Origin: DSVZ01 sp037439785
GTDB lineage: Bacteria; Verrucomicrobiota; Verrucomicrobiia; Limisphaerales; J093
Direction: 5' to 3'
Assembly: GCA_037439785.1 (NCBI GenBank)
Contig: JBBIVJ010000023.1
Location: 10,432-74,431 of the forward strand
DNA length: 64,000 nucleotides
In this document: positions 1 to 11,558 of the stretch, piece after piece
How the letters are laid out: every line of letters begins with the position of its first letter
Position numbering within the stretch: the stretch's first letter is position 1
The notes under the pieces: model-generated
What the model saw: only the letters and a program-made list of their open reading frames with translations
Database searches by the model: none
What the model was told of the DNA's origin: nothing
Position numbers and translations under genes: made by a program

Positions 1-793
1 AATCGGCCAGGCGGCGCTCGGTCAGGGCGGCCTGGAGCTGGAGGATGAACAGGCTGTCGGCGGAGGTCTGCCAGAAGGGGTCGTTGCCGCCGTCGGGCGA
101 GGCCCGGTACACCTTCCCCTCGGGGGTCACGCGCCGCGGGAACCAGCCGTTGGGGACCGGCTCGACGCGGTCGCGAATCCAAGCGGCGGTTTTCACGGCC
201 TGGGTGCGCATCCGGTTGCGGCGGGGGTCGTGCTTGGGCAGGTCATCGGCCCAGCGGAGGAGCTGGAACGCCACCTTGGCCATCGAGCCCGGACACAGCC
301 AGGTCGAGGTGTGCTTGTAGTTCAGGCAAAACTGGCCGTTGGTGGTGATGCGGTAGCCCCGGATGAAGCCGGTTTCCTCGTCCAGGAAACCGCAGTCCAG
401 CACGTGGTCGAGGATGGACCGGGCGGTGTCCTGCCAGTCCGGTCGGCCCAGGAAGGCGCCCCACCGGTAGATCTCCCATCCCCCGCCCACGGCGTTGGCC
501 GCCCAGCCGGGGCCTTCCAAGTGCCCAAAATCGTGCCAGCCCATCACTTCCCCCTCCGGGTTGACGAAGCTGGAGATCGAGACCCGATGTCCACAGGCCC
601 CCCGACTCAGCGTGCGCCCGAGGGTGAACCGGAGCGAATCGCGCACCGAATCCACGATCGTGTAGGCCGGATTCTCCGGCAGGTAGAAGGCCGGTGGAGC
701 TTCTGCGGCGGCCTGGGTGGTCAGAGCGCCGAGCCCCGCCACCAGGCCCCACCTGAGCCCGCACGCGAGACCGCTTCCAGACAGTGGCTTCAT
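1..793 (-). CDS. Secreted protein of unknown function, 3' end outside the window
   Basis: An open frame runs from an ATG at 793 leftward off the window edge, giving 264 visible residues. Residues 1-30 look like a signal peptide with an Ala-rich cleavage region (TTQAAAEA), so the product is probably exported. The mature part is rich in Trp and aromatic residues, with segments such as GGGWEIYRWGAFLGRPDWQD and a helical, repeat-like layout that could suit an alpha/alpha-barrel carbohydrate-active enzyme. That is only an impression; I do not recognise the family. The other frames here lack a signal peptide and read as arginine-rich shadow. Downstream sequence is missing, so the length and C-terminus are unknown. 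Confidence 0.7.
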   Translation of the reverse strand, partial: MKPLSGSGLACGLRWGLVAGLGALTTQAAAEAPPAFYLPENPAYTIVDSVRDSLRFTLGRTLSRGACGHRVSISSFVNPEGEVMGWHDFGHLEGPGWAANAVGGGWEIYRWGAFLGRPDWQDTARSILDHVLDCGFLDEETGFIRGYRITTNGQFCLNYKHTSTWLCPGSMAKVAFQLLRWADDLPKHDPRRNRMRTQAVKTAAWIRDRVEPVPNGWFPRRVTPEGKVYRASPDGGNDPFWQTSADSLFILQLQAALTERRLAD

Positions 794-885
794 GGGGGAA
801 GTGTTTCCGCCGTCGCGCCACCTGTCCAGAAAAGCAAGCGGCGCAGAAGCGAACCCCTGCGCCGGCTTTTAGAGGGACTCCGGAC

Positions 886-1488
886 TCAGGCACGCCGGCG
901 GCGACGCCACACCGCCAGCGCCGCCAGCCCCAACCCGACCCCCCAGCCCAGGGCCGGCGGCTCGGGAATCACGGCGTAGGTGAAGTCGTCCAGCACAAAG
1001 AAAGCGGGCGCGCCGTCAATGATGACGTAGCTGATGTCGAAGGTACCGGCATCAAAGCCCAACCAGTCGGCCGGGAGGTCGGGAGCGGTGTTGGGCGTCC
1101 CGCTGTCCATGCCCAGCAGGTTGTCCGCGGCGTCAAAGGCAAACAGGAAAATGTCCGTTCCCGAGCGGACGTAGGTGCTGACCGCCGACGCTGGCGACGC
1201 CATGAAATCCACCCGGATGAATGATTCAAAGGCCGTGAACAACACCGTCGTCCCCGAGGAGGGCGGGTAGTTGAAGTCATTCAAACCCCGCCCCACGCCC
1301 AGCTGCGTGGCGTCCGGCCCGAAGACCGGTCCGCCGGGCTGAGCGGCATAGGCCAGGCCCAGGTTCTGGGCCCCCGCATCGGCGTGGAAGTCATCGGGCA
1401 GCCCTTCAAAATCAAGAGTGACCACCACGGCGGCCAAAGCAGCGGGGCCGGCGAACAAACCCAGAGCAAACGGGAGGAAGCGTTTCAT
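886..1488 (-). CDS. PEP-CTERM sorting domain protein
   Basis: A 200-residue exported protein. Residues 1-20 form a signal peptide (MKRFLPFALGLFAGPAALAA). Residues about 173-200 are a textbook PEP-CTERM tail: a PEPPALG motif, a hydrophobic helix and a terminal Arg cluster (WRRRRRA). In this family the tail is recognised by an exosortase, and the protein is delivered to the cell surface or extracellular matrix. The body (DFEGLPDDF, FESFIRVDF, FDISYVIIDG) resembles the beta-rich PEP-CTERM proteins common in Verrucomicrobiota, whose role is usually unknown. No exosortase gene lies in this window. Confidence 0.88.
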   Translation of the reverse strand: MKRFLPFALGLFAGPAALAAVVVTLDFEGLPDDFHADAGAQNLGLAYAAQPGGPVFGPDATQLGVGRGLNDFNYPPSSGTTVLFTAFESFIRVDFMASPASAVSTYVRSGTDIFLFAFDAADNLLGMDSGTPNTAPDLPADWLGFDAGTFDISYVIIDGAPAFFVLDDFTYAVIPEPPALGWGVGLGLAALAVWRRRRRA

Positions 1489-1749
1489 GGAGACGGGTGA
1501 CCGTTTGGAATTGGCAATGCGTTTAAACGTCGCGCCGATTGCAAACCATCGCTTCCGGGCCGGGGTTGTCGAACCAGACGCGGCGCGTATTCACAATCAA
1601 CACAGCGCTGAGATATCAGAGCCACCTTTGAGGTCAACCTCAAAGCACGGCAAGGAGTTGCCGCTGTTCCACCCACCCCTCGTTTGGCCCGGGCGGAGTT
1701 CGGCCCGGCGCTGGCGGGGCCGGCAGAAAACTGGCATCTTCCGGCCACC

Positions 1750-2832
1750 ATGACAGGTCGTCGGCTGGTTTCCGGGATTCGCGGGGTGGTGGGGTGGGTG
1801 GCCTGGCTGGCCTCCGCCCCGACGCCCGCCGCGCCCCCGCGGAGTGTCGAGGACGTCCAACCCTACCTCCGGCGCGCGCAGACCAACGGGGTGGTGGCCC
1901 TCGAGGTGGCCTGGCGCCGGCTGGCGCCGGTCCGGGGCACGGGGGCAGACCTATGGTTGGTGGCGGTCACCCATCTGGGCAGCAGCAACTACTACGCAAC
2001 GCTGCAGCGCTTCCTGGATGCCCAGCCGGTCGTGCTTTACGAGGCCATCCGCAACGGCACCGCCGGACCGCCCGGACCGCCCGAGGGCTATTCCCTGCAG
2101 GCCGACCTGGCACGGGCCCTGGGCCTGACGTTTCAACTCGATTCCATCCGCTACGACCGACCGCACTTTCGGAACAGCGACCTGAGCCTGGCGCAGCTCG
2201 CCCGCCTTTTTGAATCCCACGCCGCGGCGGAGGCCGCTCCCCCCGCGGCAGGGGCCGCCCCGGCCGGCACGCCGGCGGGCGCCGTCGAGTTTGGCGCGCT
2301 GGTTCAAATCATGAGCGGCGAGGGGCTTCTGGGGGGCCTGGCCCGGCTGGGGGTGTCCCTGCTGGCCGCGAGCCCGCGCTTTCAAGCGGCCAGCAAGGTG
2401 GCTTTGATCGAGACCTTGGGCAGGCTGCCCAATGACCTGACCCGGATCGAAGGCCTGCCGGCCGGCCTGCAACGGCTCATGCGCATCCTCATCGAGGAAC
2501 GGAACGAAGTCGTGCTCCGCGACGCCCGCGCCGTCCTCGCCGCCGCTTCCCCACCGGCATCGCTGGCCATCTTTTACGGGGCCGGCCACATGGCCGACCT
2601 CGAGTATCGCCTCTGCCGTGGACTCCATTACCAGCCGGTCGAGGACCGGTGGTTGGTGGCGTTTGACGTGAACCCGCGCGCAGCGGGCCTTTCACCGTGG
2701 GAACTGGAATTGACCGCCCGCCTGGTCCGCGCCCAGATGCGCGCCCTGCAACGCCCGACCTCCACCCCTTCCGAGCCCGAAGCTGCCACCGCCACTCCCG
2801 CCCCCTCCCCAGCCGCGGCAAACGACCGCTGA
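1750..2832 (+). CDS. TraB/GumN-like protein, probably exported
   Basis: About 360 residues from the ATG at 1750; an upstream ATG at 1684 would add an unlikely leader. The N-terminus (MTGRRLVSGIRGVVGWVAWLASAPTPAAPP) resembles a signal peptide. The body has the signatures of the TraB/PrgY/GumN family: an early WLVAVTHLGSS strand with a conserved His, a Glu-bearing VVLYEAIRNG segment, and a late GAGHMADLEYRL segment matching the family's GxxH motif. Family members are predicted metal-dependent hydrolases (Tiki-like), with activity largely inferred. An Ala/Pro-rich linker follows the first third and the last 25 residues are low complexity. The gene is divergent from the PEP-CTERM gene and convergent with the DUF4159 gene. 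Confidence 0.75.
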   Translation: MTGRRLVSGIRGVVGWVAWLASAPTPAAPPRSVEDVQPYLRRAQTNGVVALEVAWRRLAPVRGTGADLWLVAVTHLGSSNYYATLQRFLDAQPVVLYEAIRNGTAGPPGPPEGYSLQADLARALGLTFQLDSIRYDRPHFRNSDLSLAQLARLFESHAAAEAAPPAAGAAPAGTPAGAVEFGALVQIMSGEGLLGGLARLGVSLLAASPRFQAASKVALIETLGRLPNDLTRIEGLPAGLQRLMRILIEERNEVVLRDARAVLAAASPPASLAIFYGAGHMADLEYRLCRGLHYQPVEDRWLVAFDVNPRAAGLSPWELELTARLVRAQMRALQRPTSTPSEPEAATATPAPSPAAANDR

Positions 2833-2855
2833 CGCCCCCCCACCGCACCGCGGCC

Positions 2856-3839
2856 TCAGTGGGTCATCACGTAGAGGATGATGTTCAAGGCCATCGGGTA
2901 GGCCTTGGGCTCGGAAAACTCGGCGAAGTAGTCGGGGTTGGTGGCTTCCTCCTCCCAACCGTCGCCGAGATCGGTGTTGTGACAGGCCAGCACCATCAGC
3001 CGGCCCCGGTCATCGCGGATGGCGCGGTAGTGCGGCGTCTTGCCGTCCTCGACCTCCCAGGTGATGCCCGTGCCGTGGTAGCGCGTGGCGTGGTACACGT
3101 TGGGGATTTGGGGCTTTTCCCGCAGGTCGAACACGAAGTGGAAAATCGGATGCTCCAGGGGCAGTTCCTCCGCCCGCCGGTCCGGAAACACGCGCCGCAG
3201 AACCTCGCCCTCGAAGTGGGCCCACCCCGCCTCGCCCCAGAAGTCATCCACCAGCAGAAAGCCGCCGCTGGTCAGGTGCCGCCGCAACGCCTTCACCTCG
3301 GCCTCGCCCAGCACAATGGCCGGCACCCCGCTCATGAACAAAAACGGATGGCGGGACAGGGCCGGGTCGGTGAGCTCGAGCACCTGGCCGTCCGGCGCCA
3401 CGACCATCGCGGTGACCTGGTGCAGTCGCCAGGACAGGTTCACGTCCGCATCCGGGTAATCGGTCCACCATGCGTAGCTGGTGCGGTCCACCGTCGAGCG
3501 GTAACGGACGCGGGCGAAGGTGAAGGCCTCTGCCTCGAAGCCGGTGGGGAGGGTCCAGGTGGGGACATTGCCCCGCGTGAAGGCCGGCGGTCCGCGGCGC
3601 CCGCCCGCCCGCTGGGCCCACGCCCCCGCGGTCAGCCCTGCCACGATCAACAGCCCCAGGCCGACCGCCCAACTTGCGCGCCGCCTGCTCCCGGCGGGCG
3701 GGACGGCAGCACCGCTCCCCGCCACCGCGGGCACCCCTGACCCTGCCTGGCGGTGGGCCGGGGCCGGCCGGTTGGTCGTGCCCGGGCAGGCGCGTGGGGT
3801 CGGCTCCGGCGGGCAGGGGGAGGGTTTTCCGGGGGCCAT
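2856..3839 (-). CDS. DUF4159 domain protein
   Basis: 327 residues from the ATG at 3839. A longer frame reaches 3968, but it runs through the tRNA-Val gene and is rejected. The N-terminal 50 residues are Pro/Ala-rich, followed by a hydrophobic segment (WAVGLGLLIVAGLTAGAWA) acting as signal anchor; a GTG at 3734 would give a more usual signal peptide. The rest matches the DUF4159 type: Arg-Tyr-rich start (FTFARVRYRS), DADVNLSWRLHQ, a GGFLLVDDFWG strand and a C-terminal region with paired His residues and a YFAEFSEPKAYPMALNIILYVMTH end. DUF4159 proteins often accompany MoxR/DUF58 systems, but no such partners lie nearby. Exact role unknown. Confidence 0.8.
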   Translation of the reverse strand: MAPGKPSPCPPEPTPRACPGTTNRPAPAHRQAGSGVPAVAGSGAAVPPAGSRRRASWAVGLGLLIVAGLTAGAWAQRAGGRRGPPAFTRGNVPTWTLPTGFEAEAFTFARVRYRSTVDRTSYAWWTDYPDADVNLSWRLHQVTAMVVAPDGQVLELTDPALSRHPFLFMSGVPAIVLGEAEVKALRRHLTSGGFLLVDDFWGEAGWAHFEGEVLRRVFPDRRAEELPLEHPIFHFVFDLREKPQIPNVYHATRYHGTGITWEVEDGKTPHYRAIRDDRGRLMVLACHNTDLGDGWEEEATNPDYFAEFSEPKAYPMALNIILYVMTH

Positions 3840-3906
3840 GCGAATGTCTCCGCCGCAGACGCCGCCGGGGAAGGGGCGGTTACGGGAGGTCGGGCCGGGC
3901 TGGGGG

Positions 3907-3982
3907 TGGTGGGCGCTGAGGGATTCGAACCCCCGACCTGCTCGGTGTAAACGAGACGCGCTAACCACTGCGCCAAGCGCCC
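3907..3982 (-). tRNA. tRNA-Val (UAC)
   Basis: Full cloverleaf on the minus strand. The 7-bp acceptor stem (GGGCGCT with AGCGCCC) pairs perfectly; discriminator A and CCA are encoded. The D stem is GCGC/GCGC, the T loop TTCGAAT, and the anticodon loop TTTACAC gives anticodon TAC, reading valine. The outermost anticodon-stem pair is mismatched (T-C). It lies just upstream of the DUF4159 gene on the same strand. Confidence 0.95.
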
Positions 3983-4040
3983 ACGCCGGACTTTGGCCGG
4001 TCCCAACCCGGCTGGCAATCGCAAGCCATCCTTCCGCGGT

Positions 4041-5759
4041 TCAACGCAGCAGCCAGCCCCGCCGCAGAGGGAAGGGCCGCCGGCCCATCGGCCCCGGCGG
4101 CGCCCCCGGCATGGCGGCGATCGGCCGGCCCTTGAGGCGCGCGCCGTTCACCGCCTGCAGAATCTGCGGCAGATGCTCCCGCGTCACTTCGACCAGCGAC
4201 AGAGCCGGCAGGATGCGGATGGCGCCCACCACCTGCCGCGGCAGACCGGTCTCGCCGGTGATGCAGCCAAGCAGGTCCCCGGGCTGCACCCCGGCATTGG
4301 CCCCCACGTTGAATTTGAGCCAGACCGCGTCGCGCCCACCACCCGGCCGCTCAAAACGTCGCCCCTCGGCCCCGGCCCGGGCGGCGGGATGGCCTGGCGG
4401 GCCGGTCCGCCGAACCGGAGGCCGCGCCGCGGCCGGTTCGTCTTCCAGGATGCGCTCGGGGGTGCGGGCGCTTTCGGCCTGGAGCAGGTGGACCAGGGCG
4501 GCCACGATGTCCCCCGGGGGGTAACCGGCGCCGGTCAGCTCGTTGACGAGCGCCTCCTGGCGCTTGAAGGTGCCGGCCTCGAGCGTGCGCCGGAGGGTTT
4601 CCACCAGCCGGCCGGTGGTCTTCTGTTCGAGGTCCTCGAGCCGCGGCACCGGTTCGGCGCGGAGGCGCACGCCGGTGAAGCGTTGAATCTGCTGGAGCCG
4701 GCCAAACTCGCGCCCGCTGACCAGGCTGAGGGCGCGGCCGGACTTGCCGGCCCGGCCGGTGCGGCCGATGCGGTGGACGTAGTCTTCCGGGTCGTGCGGC
4801 AGTTCGTAGTTGAAGACCACCTCCAGGTCATCCACGTCCAGTCCGCGGGCGGCCACGTCGGTGGCCACGAGCAGTTCGATTTTGCGCTCGCGGAAGCGGC
4901 GCATGACCCGCTCGCGCTGGCTCTGGGCCATGTCCCCGTGGAGCTTGTCGGCGTTGTAGCCGCGGGCCTGCAGGGCCTCGGTCAGCTCGTCCACCTGGAG
5001 CTTGGTGGCGCCGAAGATCAGGCCGTAGCGAACATCGTGCAGGTCAATGAGCCGGGACAGCACCTCGGTCTTCGAGCGCCAGTCCACCTCGACGCAGGCC
5101 TGCTCGATGGCCGGCACCGTGACCTGCGCGGGGGTGAGGTGAACCTGGACCGGCTCGCGGGTGTAGCGGGTCACCAGCCGGCGGATGGGCGGCGGCAGGG
5201 TGGCGGAAAACAGCGCCGTCTGCCGCGTGGCGGGCACGGTTTGGAGAATGCGCTCGATGTCGTCGCGGAAGCCCATGTCCAGCATCCGGTCCGCCTCGTC
5301 CAGCACCACCAGCCCCACCGTGTCCAGCCGCAGCGTGCCACGCTCCAGGTGGTCCATTACGCGACCCGGGGTGCCGATGACGATGTGCGGGCCGGCCTGC
5401 AATCCGCGGAACTGGCGGTCGTAGCTCTGGCCGCCGTAGATGGGCAGTTCGCGCACCCCGCGTTTGAAGTGGGCCAGCCTGGCGATTTCCTCGGCGACCT
5501 GCGTGGCCAGTTCACGCGTGGGGCAGAGGACCAGCACCTGCACCTCGCGCCGGTGCGGGTCCACCCGTTGCACCGCGGGCGCGCCGAAGGCCACCGTCTT
5601 GCCCGAGCCGGTCTGCGATTGTCCCACCAGGTCGCGCCCGGCCAACAGCGGCGGGAAGGCCTCAGCCTGGATGGGGGTGGCCTGTTCAAAGCCCATTCGT
5701 TCGAGGGCCTTGAGGAGTTCGGGCGCCAGGCCCAGCTCGGAGAAGTTTTTTTGACTCAC
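4041..5759 (-). CDS. DEAD-box ATP-dependent RNA helicase with DbpA-type C-terminal domain
   Basis: 572 residues with all core helicase motifs in order: Q motif (FSELGLAPELL...ATPIQ), SQTGSGKT, PTRELA, TPGR, DEAD, SAT, ATDVAARGLD and HRIGRTGRAG. After a Pro/Arg-rich linker (about residues 440-490), the last 75 residues (WLKFNVGANAGVQPGDLLGCI...) match the DbpA/CsdA RNA-binding fold. Such helicases remodel structured RNA in ribosome assembly, mRNA decay or cold adaptation. The gene is the last of a same-strand run behind alaS and the acetyltransferase. The choice between deaD and cshA names is not settled by sequence alone. Confidence 0.93.
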   Translation of the reverse strand: MSQKNFSELGLAPELLKALERMGFEQATPIQAEAFPPLLAGRDLVGQSQTGSGKTVAFGAPAVQRVDPHRREVQVLVLCPTRELATQVAEEIARLAHFKRGVRELPIYGGQSYDRQFRGLQAGPHIVIGTPGRVMDHLERGTLRLDTVGLVVLDEADRMLDMGFRDDIERILQTVPATRQTALFSATLPPPIRRLVTRYTREPVQVHLTPAQVTVPAIEQACVEVDWRSKTEVLSRLIDLHDVRYGLIFGATKLQVDELTEALQARGYNADKLHGDMAQSQRERVMRRFRERKIELLVATDVAARGLDVDDLEVVFNYELPHDPEDYVHRIGRTGRAGKSGRALSLVSGREFGRLQQIQRFTGVRLRAEPVPRLEDLEQKTTGRLVETLRRTLEAGTFKRQEALVNELTGAGYPPGDIVAALVHLLQAESARTPERILEDEPAAARPPVRRTGPPGHPAARAGAEGRRFERPGGGRDAVWLKFNVGANAGVQPGDLLGCITGETGLPRQVVGAIRILPALSLVEVTREHLPQILQAVNGARLKGRPIAAMPGAPPGPMGRRPFPLRRGWLLR

Positions 5760-5823
5760 GGCAAGGTCCAGTGTGCGGCGGCCGGCGGGAAAGTCACGTT
5801 CCGAGCCGGGGCGGAGGCGTTCG

Positions 5824-6231
5824 TCAGTGCAGGGGCGCTACGGCGGGCAGCGTCCAGGCCTGCGGGTGATGGGCGAAGCCCAGGCGCGGGTAGTACTCCA
5901 CAGCCTGCGGCGCGGCCAGCAGGATGAGGGTGGCGGGGCCGCCGGCCGCGCGCGTGCGGCGGATCAGCTCCCGGCCGATGCCCTGGCGCTGATGGCTGAG
6001 CCGCACCGCCAGATCGGAGAGGTAGGTGCAGTAGCTGAAGTCGCTCAGGCTCCGCGCCAGGCCGGCCAGCAGGGGGCCGTCCCAGGCTGAGACCACAAGG
6101 TTGGCATGGGCAAGCATGGCGGCCATGCGGGAGCGGTCCTCCACCGGCCGCCGGGCGCCCAGGGTCGAGGCCCGGTACAGCTCGATCACGGCGTCCAGGT
6201 CCAGGTTGTTGCCCAGGCGGTAGGTGATCAT
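5824..6231 (-). CDS. GNAT-family N-acetyltransferase
   Basis: 135 residues from the ATG at 6231. The start overlaps the stop of the upstream 81-aa gene (ATGA), pointing to translational coupling. The acetyl-CoA-binding signature is clear: LSDLAVRLSHQRQGIGRELIRRT (family motif R/Q-x-x-G-x-G/A). A C-terminal AAPQAVEYYPRLGF segment is typical of GNAT motif B. It resembles small cytoplasmic acetyltransferases of unknown substrate found widely in bacteria. Confidence 0.87.
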   Translation of the reverse strand: MITYRLGNNLDLDAVIELYRASTLGARRPVEDRSRMAAMLAHANLVVSAWDGPLLAGLARSLSDFSYCTYLSDLAVRLSHQRQGIGRELIRRTRAAGGPATLILLAAPQAVEYYPRLGFAHHPQAWTLPAVAPLH

Positions 6232-6473
6232 GCGGAAAGCGGGCGCCAGGCGTCCGCCACGCCGCGCAGCCGGGCCCGGGCCTCCAGTGCCGGGCGGTCC
6301 AGCAGGTCGCCGGAGATGCGGAGCATGGAGCGGAGGTCGCGGGGGTGTTTTTCCGAGCCGCCCTGCCGGTGGAATTCGTGCTTGCGGAGGATGACGTACC
6401 CGGGAGGGGCGACAAGCAACGACCCACCGCGGCACTCGATCTGGAGAGGCAGGGTTTGAACGGCCGACGACAC
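6228..6473 (-). CDS. Small conserved-looking protein of unknown function
   Basis: An 81-residue frame from a GTG at 6473 to a TGA at 6228, lying 23 nt after the alaS stop and overlapping the acetyltransferase start by 4 nt. The tight spacing on both sides and the ordinary composition (QTLPLQIECRGG, PPGYVILRKHEFHRQGG, LEARARLRGVADAW) argue that it is a real gene rather than a spacer. No signal peptide or membrane segment. Family not recognised. The start is uncertain because there is no ATG. Confidence 0.6.
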   Translation of the reverse strand: MSSAVQTLPLQIECRGGSLLVAPPGYVILRKHEFHRQGGSEKHPRDLRSMLRISGDLLDRPALEARARLRGVADAWRPLSA

Positions 6474-6496
6474 GGGCTTGCGGTCCTTCGGCGAAG

Positions 6497-9274
<2,778 letters not shown>

Positions 9275-9502
9275 GGGCAGATGCGTTTCCCTGCCAACGT
9301 CACCCCGGACACCGCCTGCGGCCGGCAGGAAAAGGCCGGATGGAACCCCAACCGGAAGGGAGTTTCAAGGCGGGGCTCAAGCACCCGGCCGGACGCCCGC
9401 CCTCCCGGCGCCCGCAAGGGGCGAGCCGCGGAGCAGGCTTCCGCCGCCGGGGCGGCGCCAGAGGCAGATCGGGAGCCGGGAGTTCCCCGTCCAACCGGCA
9501 CC

Positions 9503-10012
9503 TCACGGCCGGGACGGCGAAGGGATGACGATCTGGCGTTCCAGGAGGTAGGTCTGGTCCGCGTACTTCCAGGCAAGGCGCACCCGCCACAACCCCGGCG
9601 CCAGGTCCCCCGCATCCAGGTCGCAATGGCCTTCCAGCCCAATCGTCAGCGGCACCGTGCGGTCGGCCTCCGCGGCGGCGGGCCGGTACAGGTGAAGGGT
9701 GGCCTCCCGGACCGAGTGCCCTTGGCGGGCCGGCAGGTGCACGCGAAGGCGGCGCGTGGCCTCCTCGAACGAAACCCCGGCCTCCGTCCCCAGCGCCCCC
9801 GCGCGGGCGCGGCTGTCGTAGGTTTGCTGGTAACGCAGGTCGCGTTCGTAGTAATCCGGTGTGACCAGTTCGGGTCGTTGGAACAAGGCCAGGACAATCA
9901 GCCCTACCGTGCCGGCGATGAACACGGCAAAGGCGATGACGATGCCGACCGGCCAGGGGTTGCGGCCGGCAGGCGGCGGGACGTCGGCGGAAGGATCAGG
10001 GGGAGCGGTCAT
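9503..10012 (-). CDS. FixH/CcoH-like cytochrome oxidase assembly protein
   Basis: 169 residues from the ATG at 10012. One N-terminal membrane segment (PWPVGIVIAFAVFIAGTVGLIVLALFQ) is followed by DYYERDLRYQQ, a hallmark of FixH, and a periplasmic beta-rich domain. FixH acts with CcoG and the CcoI copper pump in maturing cbb3-type oxidases. The start lies 17 nt inside the end of ccoG, so the two are coupled. No ccoNOP or ccoI genes are seen in the window, so this is an orphan GH pair here. Confidence 0.85.
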   Translation of the reverse strand: MTAPPDPSADVPPPAGRNPWPVGIVIAFAVFIAGTVGLIVLALFQRPELVTPDYYERDLRYQQTYDSRARAGALGTEAGVSFEEATRRLRVHLPARQGHSVREATLHLYRPAAAEADRTVPLTIGLEGHCDLDAGDLAPGLWRVRLAWKYADQTYLLERQIVIPSPSRP

Positions 10013-11462
10013 GGCGGGGGCCGATGAAACCGGTCCTGAGCCGGTCGAGGCGGCGTTCCTGAGAATACACCGCGACCACCACCTCGCGACGGCCACGGGC
10101 CACCTCCGGGTCCAGTTCCACCATGACCGAGGTTTGCCGGAGCTGGCCGGCCGGGATCATCAGGGGGGCCCCGGCCACCACCAGCCGGCCGGGCGGCTCC
10201 TCCAGCCGCAGTTCGACCGGCAGGTCCCGGTGGGTTTTGTTGACCAGTTTGAGGAGGTAGAGGTTGTTGACGCGGCCCTCGGGGGTGAGATGGAACAACG
10301 CCCCCGGTGCCCGCAGCAGCGAGGCGTCCACCTCCGATCGGGTGAGCAGCACCGTGGTCAGCAGCCCGCCCAGCAGCAGCAGGATGACCGAGTAGGCCAC
10401 GATCCGCGGCGTCACCCGCAGCCGCTCGCCCTTCTCGATGCCGTTGAGCGAGGCGTAGCGGATCAGCCCGCGCGGCCGTCCCACCTTGTCCATGATGGCA
10501 TCGCAGGCATCCATGCACGCGGTGCAATGCACGCACTCCATCTGGAGCCCGTTGCGGATGTCAATGCCGGTGGGGCACACCGCCACGCACTGGCGGCAGT
10601 CAATGCAATCGCCGGCGCCCCGCGCCCGCCGGGCCTCGGGGCTTTCCCCCCGCCGCAGGTGCTCGCGCCGCTCCCCGCGCCGATGGTCGTAGGCCACCAC
10701 GATGGTGTTCTCGTCCATCAGGGTGGACTGAAAGCGCCCGTAGGGGCAGATGAAGGTACAGGCCTGTTCCCGGAAGCGCGCGAAGATGAGGTAGAACACC
10801 AGCGTGAACAGCAGCATGAAGGTGAGGCCGACACGGTGGTTGAGGGGGTGGTCAGTGATGATGGCCAGCAACGCGTCCGAGCCGATGATGTAGGCCAGCA
10901 GGGTGTTGCCGATCAGAAAGGACAGCCCGAAAAACACGCCGTGCTTGAGGAGCTTTTTGCCCCACTTGCGGGCATCCCACGGGGCCGCCGCCAGCGCCCG
11001 TTGCGCGGCCGCGTCGCCCTCAATCCAGTACTCGAGGCGGCGGAACACCATTTCCATCAGCACCGTCTGCGGGCAGGTCCACCCGCACCACAGCCGGCCG
11101 AAGGCCGCCGTGAACACGGCAATGCCGGTGAGGAACAGCAGCAGGCTCAGCGCGAGCACAAAGCCGTCCTGCGGCCAGAAGACCTGGCCCAGCACGGAGA
11201 ACTTGCGCTCGACCACGTTGACCAGCAGCAGCGGGTTGCCCTGGATGCGGATGAACGGCGCCGCAAACAGGAGCGCCAGCAGCAGGTAGCTCACCCATTT
11301 GCGCGCGGTGTAATAGCGGCCCTGCGGCTGCCTGGCGTAAATCCACAGCCGCCGCCCCTCCTTGTCCGCCGTGGCCAGGTGATCGCGGTAATCCTGCCAG
11401 TCCACGTCACGAAGGGGACCGGGGGCGGCGGGCTCACGAGGCGGCGGTGTGGCAACGCTCAC
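9996..11462 (-). CDS. ccoG: CcoG/FixG cytochrome c oxidase accessory ferredoxin
   Basis: 488 residues. Several transmembrane segments are interrupted by CGWTCPQTVLMEMVFRRLEY and CTFICPYGRFQSTLMD motifs. Two 4Fe-4S clusters follow (CIDCRQCVAVCPTGIDI and CVHCTACMDACD), then a periplasmic Ig-like domain. CcoG is a membrane cupric reductase that supplies Cu(I) for cbb3 oxidase assembly in characterised bacteria. The internal cysteine spacing is intact. Overlap with FixH downstream supports joint function. Confidence 0.94.
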   Translation of the reverse strand: MSVATPPPREPAAPGPLRDVDWQDYRDHLATADKEGRRLWIYARQPQGRYYTARKWVSYLLLALLFAAPFIRIQGNPLLLVNVVERKFSVLGQVFWPQDGFVLALSLLLFLTGIAVFTAAFGRLWCGWTCPQTVLMEMVFRRLEYWIEGDAAAQRALAAAPWDARKWGKKLLKHGVFFGLSFLIGNTLLAYIIGSDALLAIITDHPLNHRVGLTFMLLFTLVFYLIFARFREQACTFICPYGRFQSTLMDENTIVVAYDHRRGERREHLRRGESPEARRARGAGDCIDCRQCVAVCPTGIDIRNGLQMECVHCTACMDACDAIMDKVGRPRGLIRYASLNGIEKGERLRVTPRIVAYSVILLLLGGLLTTVLLTRSEVDASLLRAPGALFHLTPEGRVNNLYLLKLVNKTHRDLPVELRLEEPPGRLVVAGAPLMIPAGQLRQTSVMVELDPEVARGRREVVVAVYSQERRLDRLRTGFIGPRHDRSP

Positions 11463-11558
11463 GGCGCAACATTCAAGCCGAACCCGCCCCCCGCGACAAG
11501 GTAGCAGCCCCGCCGGCCGGAGCGGCCGTCCGGGCCGTCGCCGGCGCCGCCATGCAAC

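Noticed and set aside
3840..3968. Upstream extension of the DUF4159 frame to an ATG at 3968
   Set aside because: It translates the tRNA-Val gene antisense to nothing sensible; the ATG at 3839 starts a usual protein.
3993..5927. 644-aa plus-strand frame across the helicase
   Set aside because: Antisense shadow; helicase motifs are complete on the minus strand.
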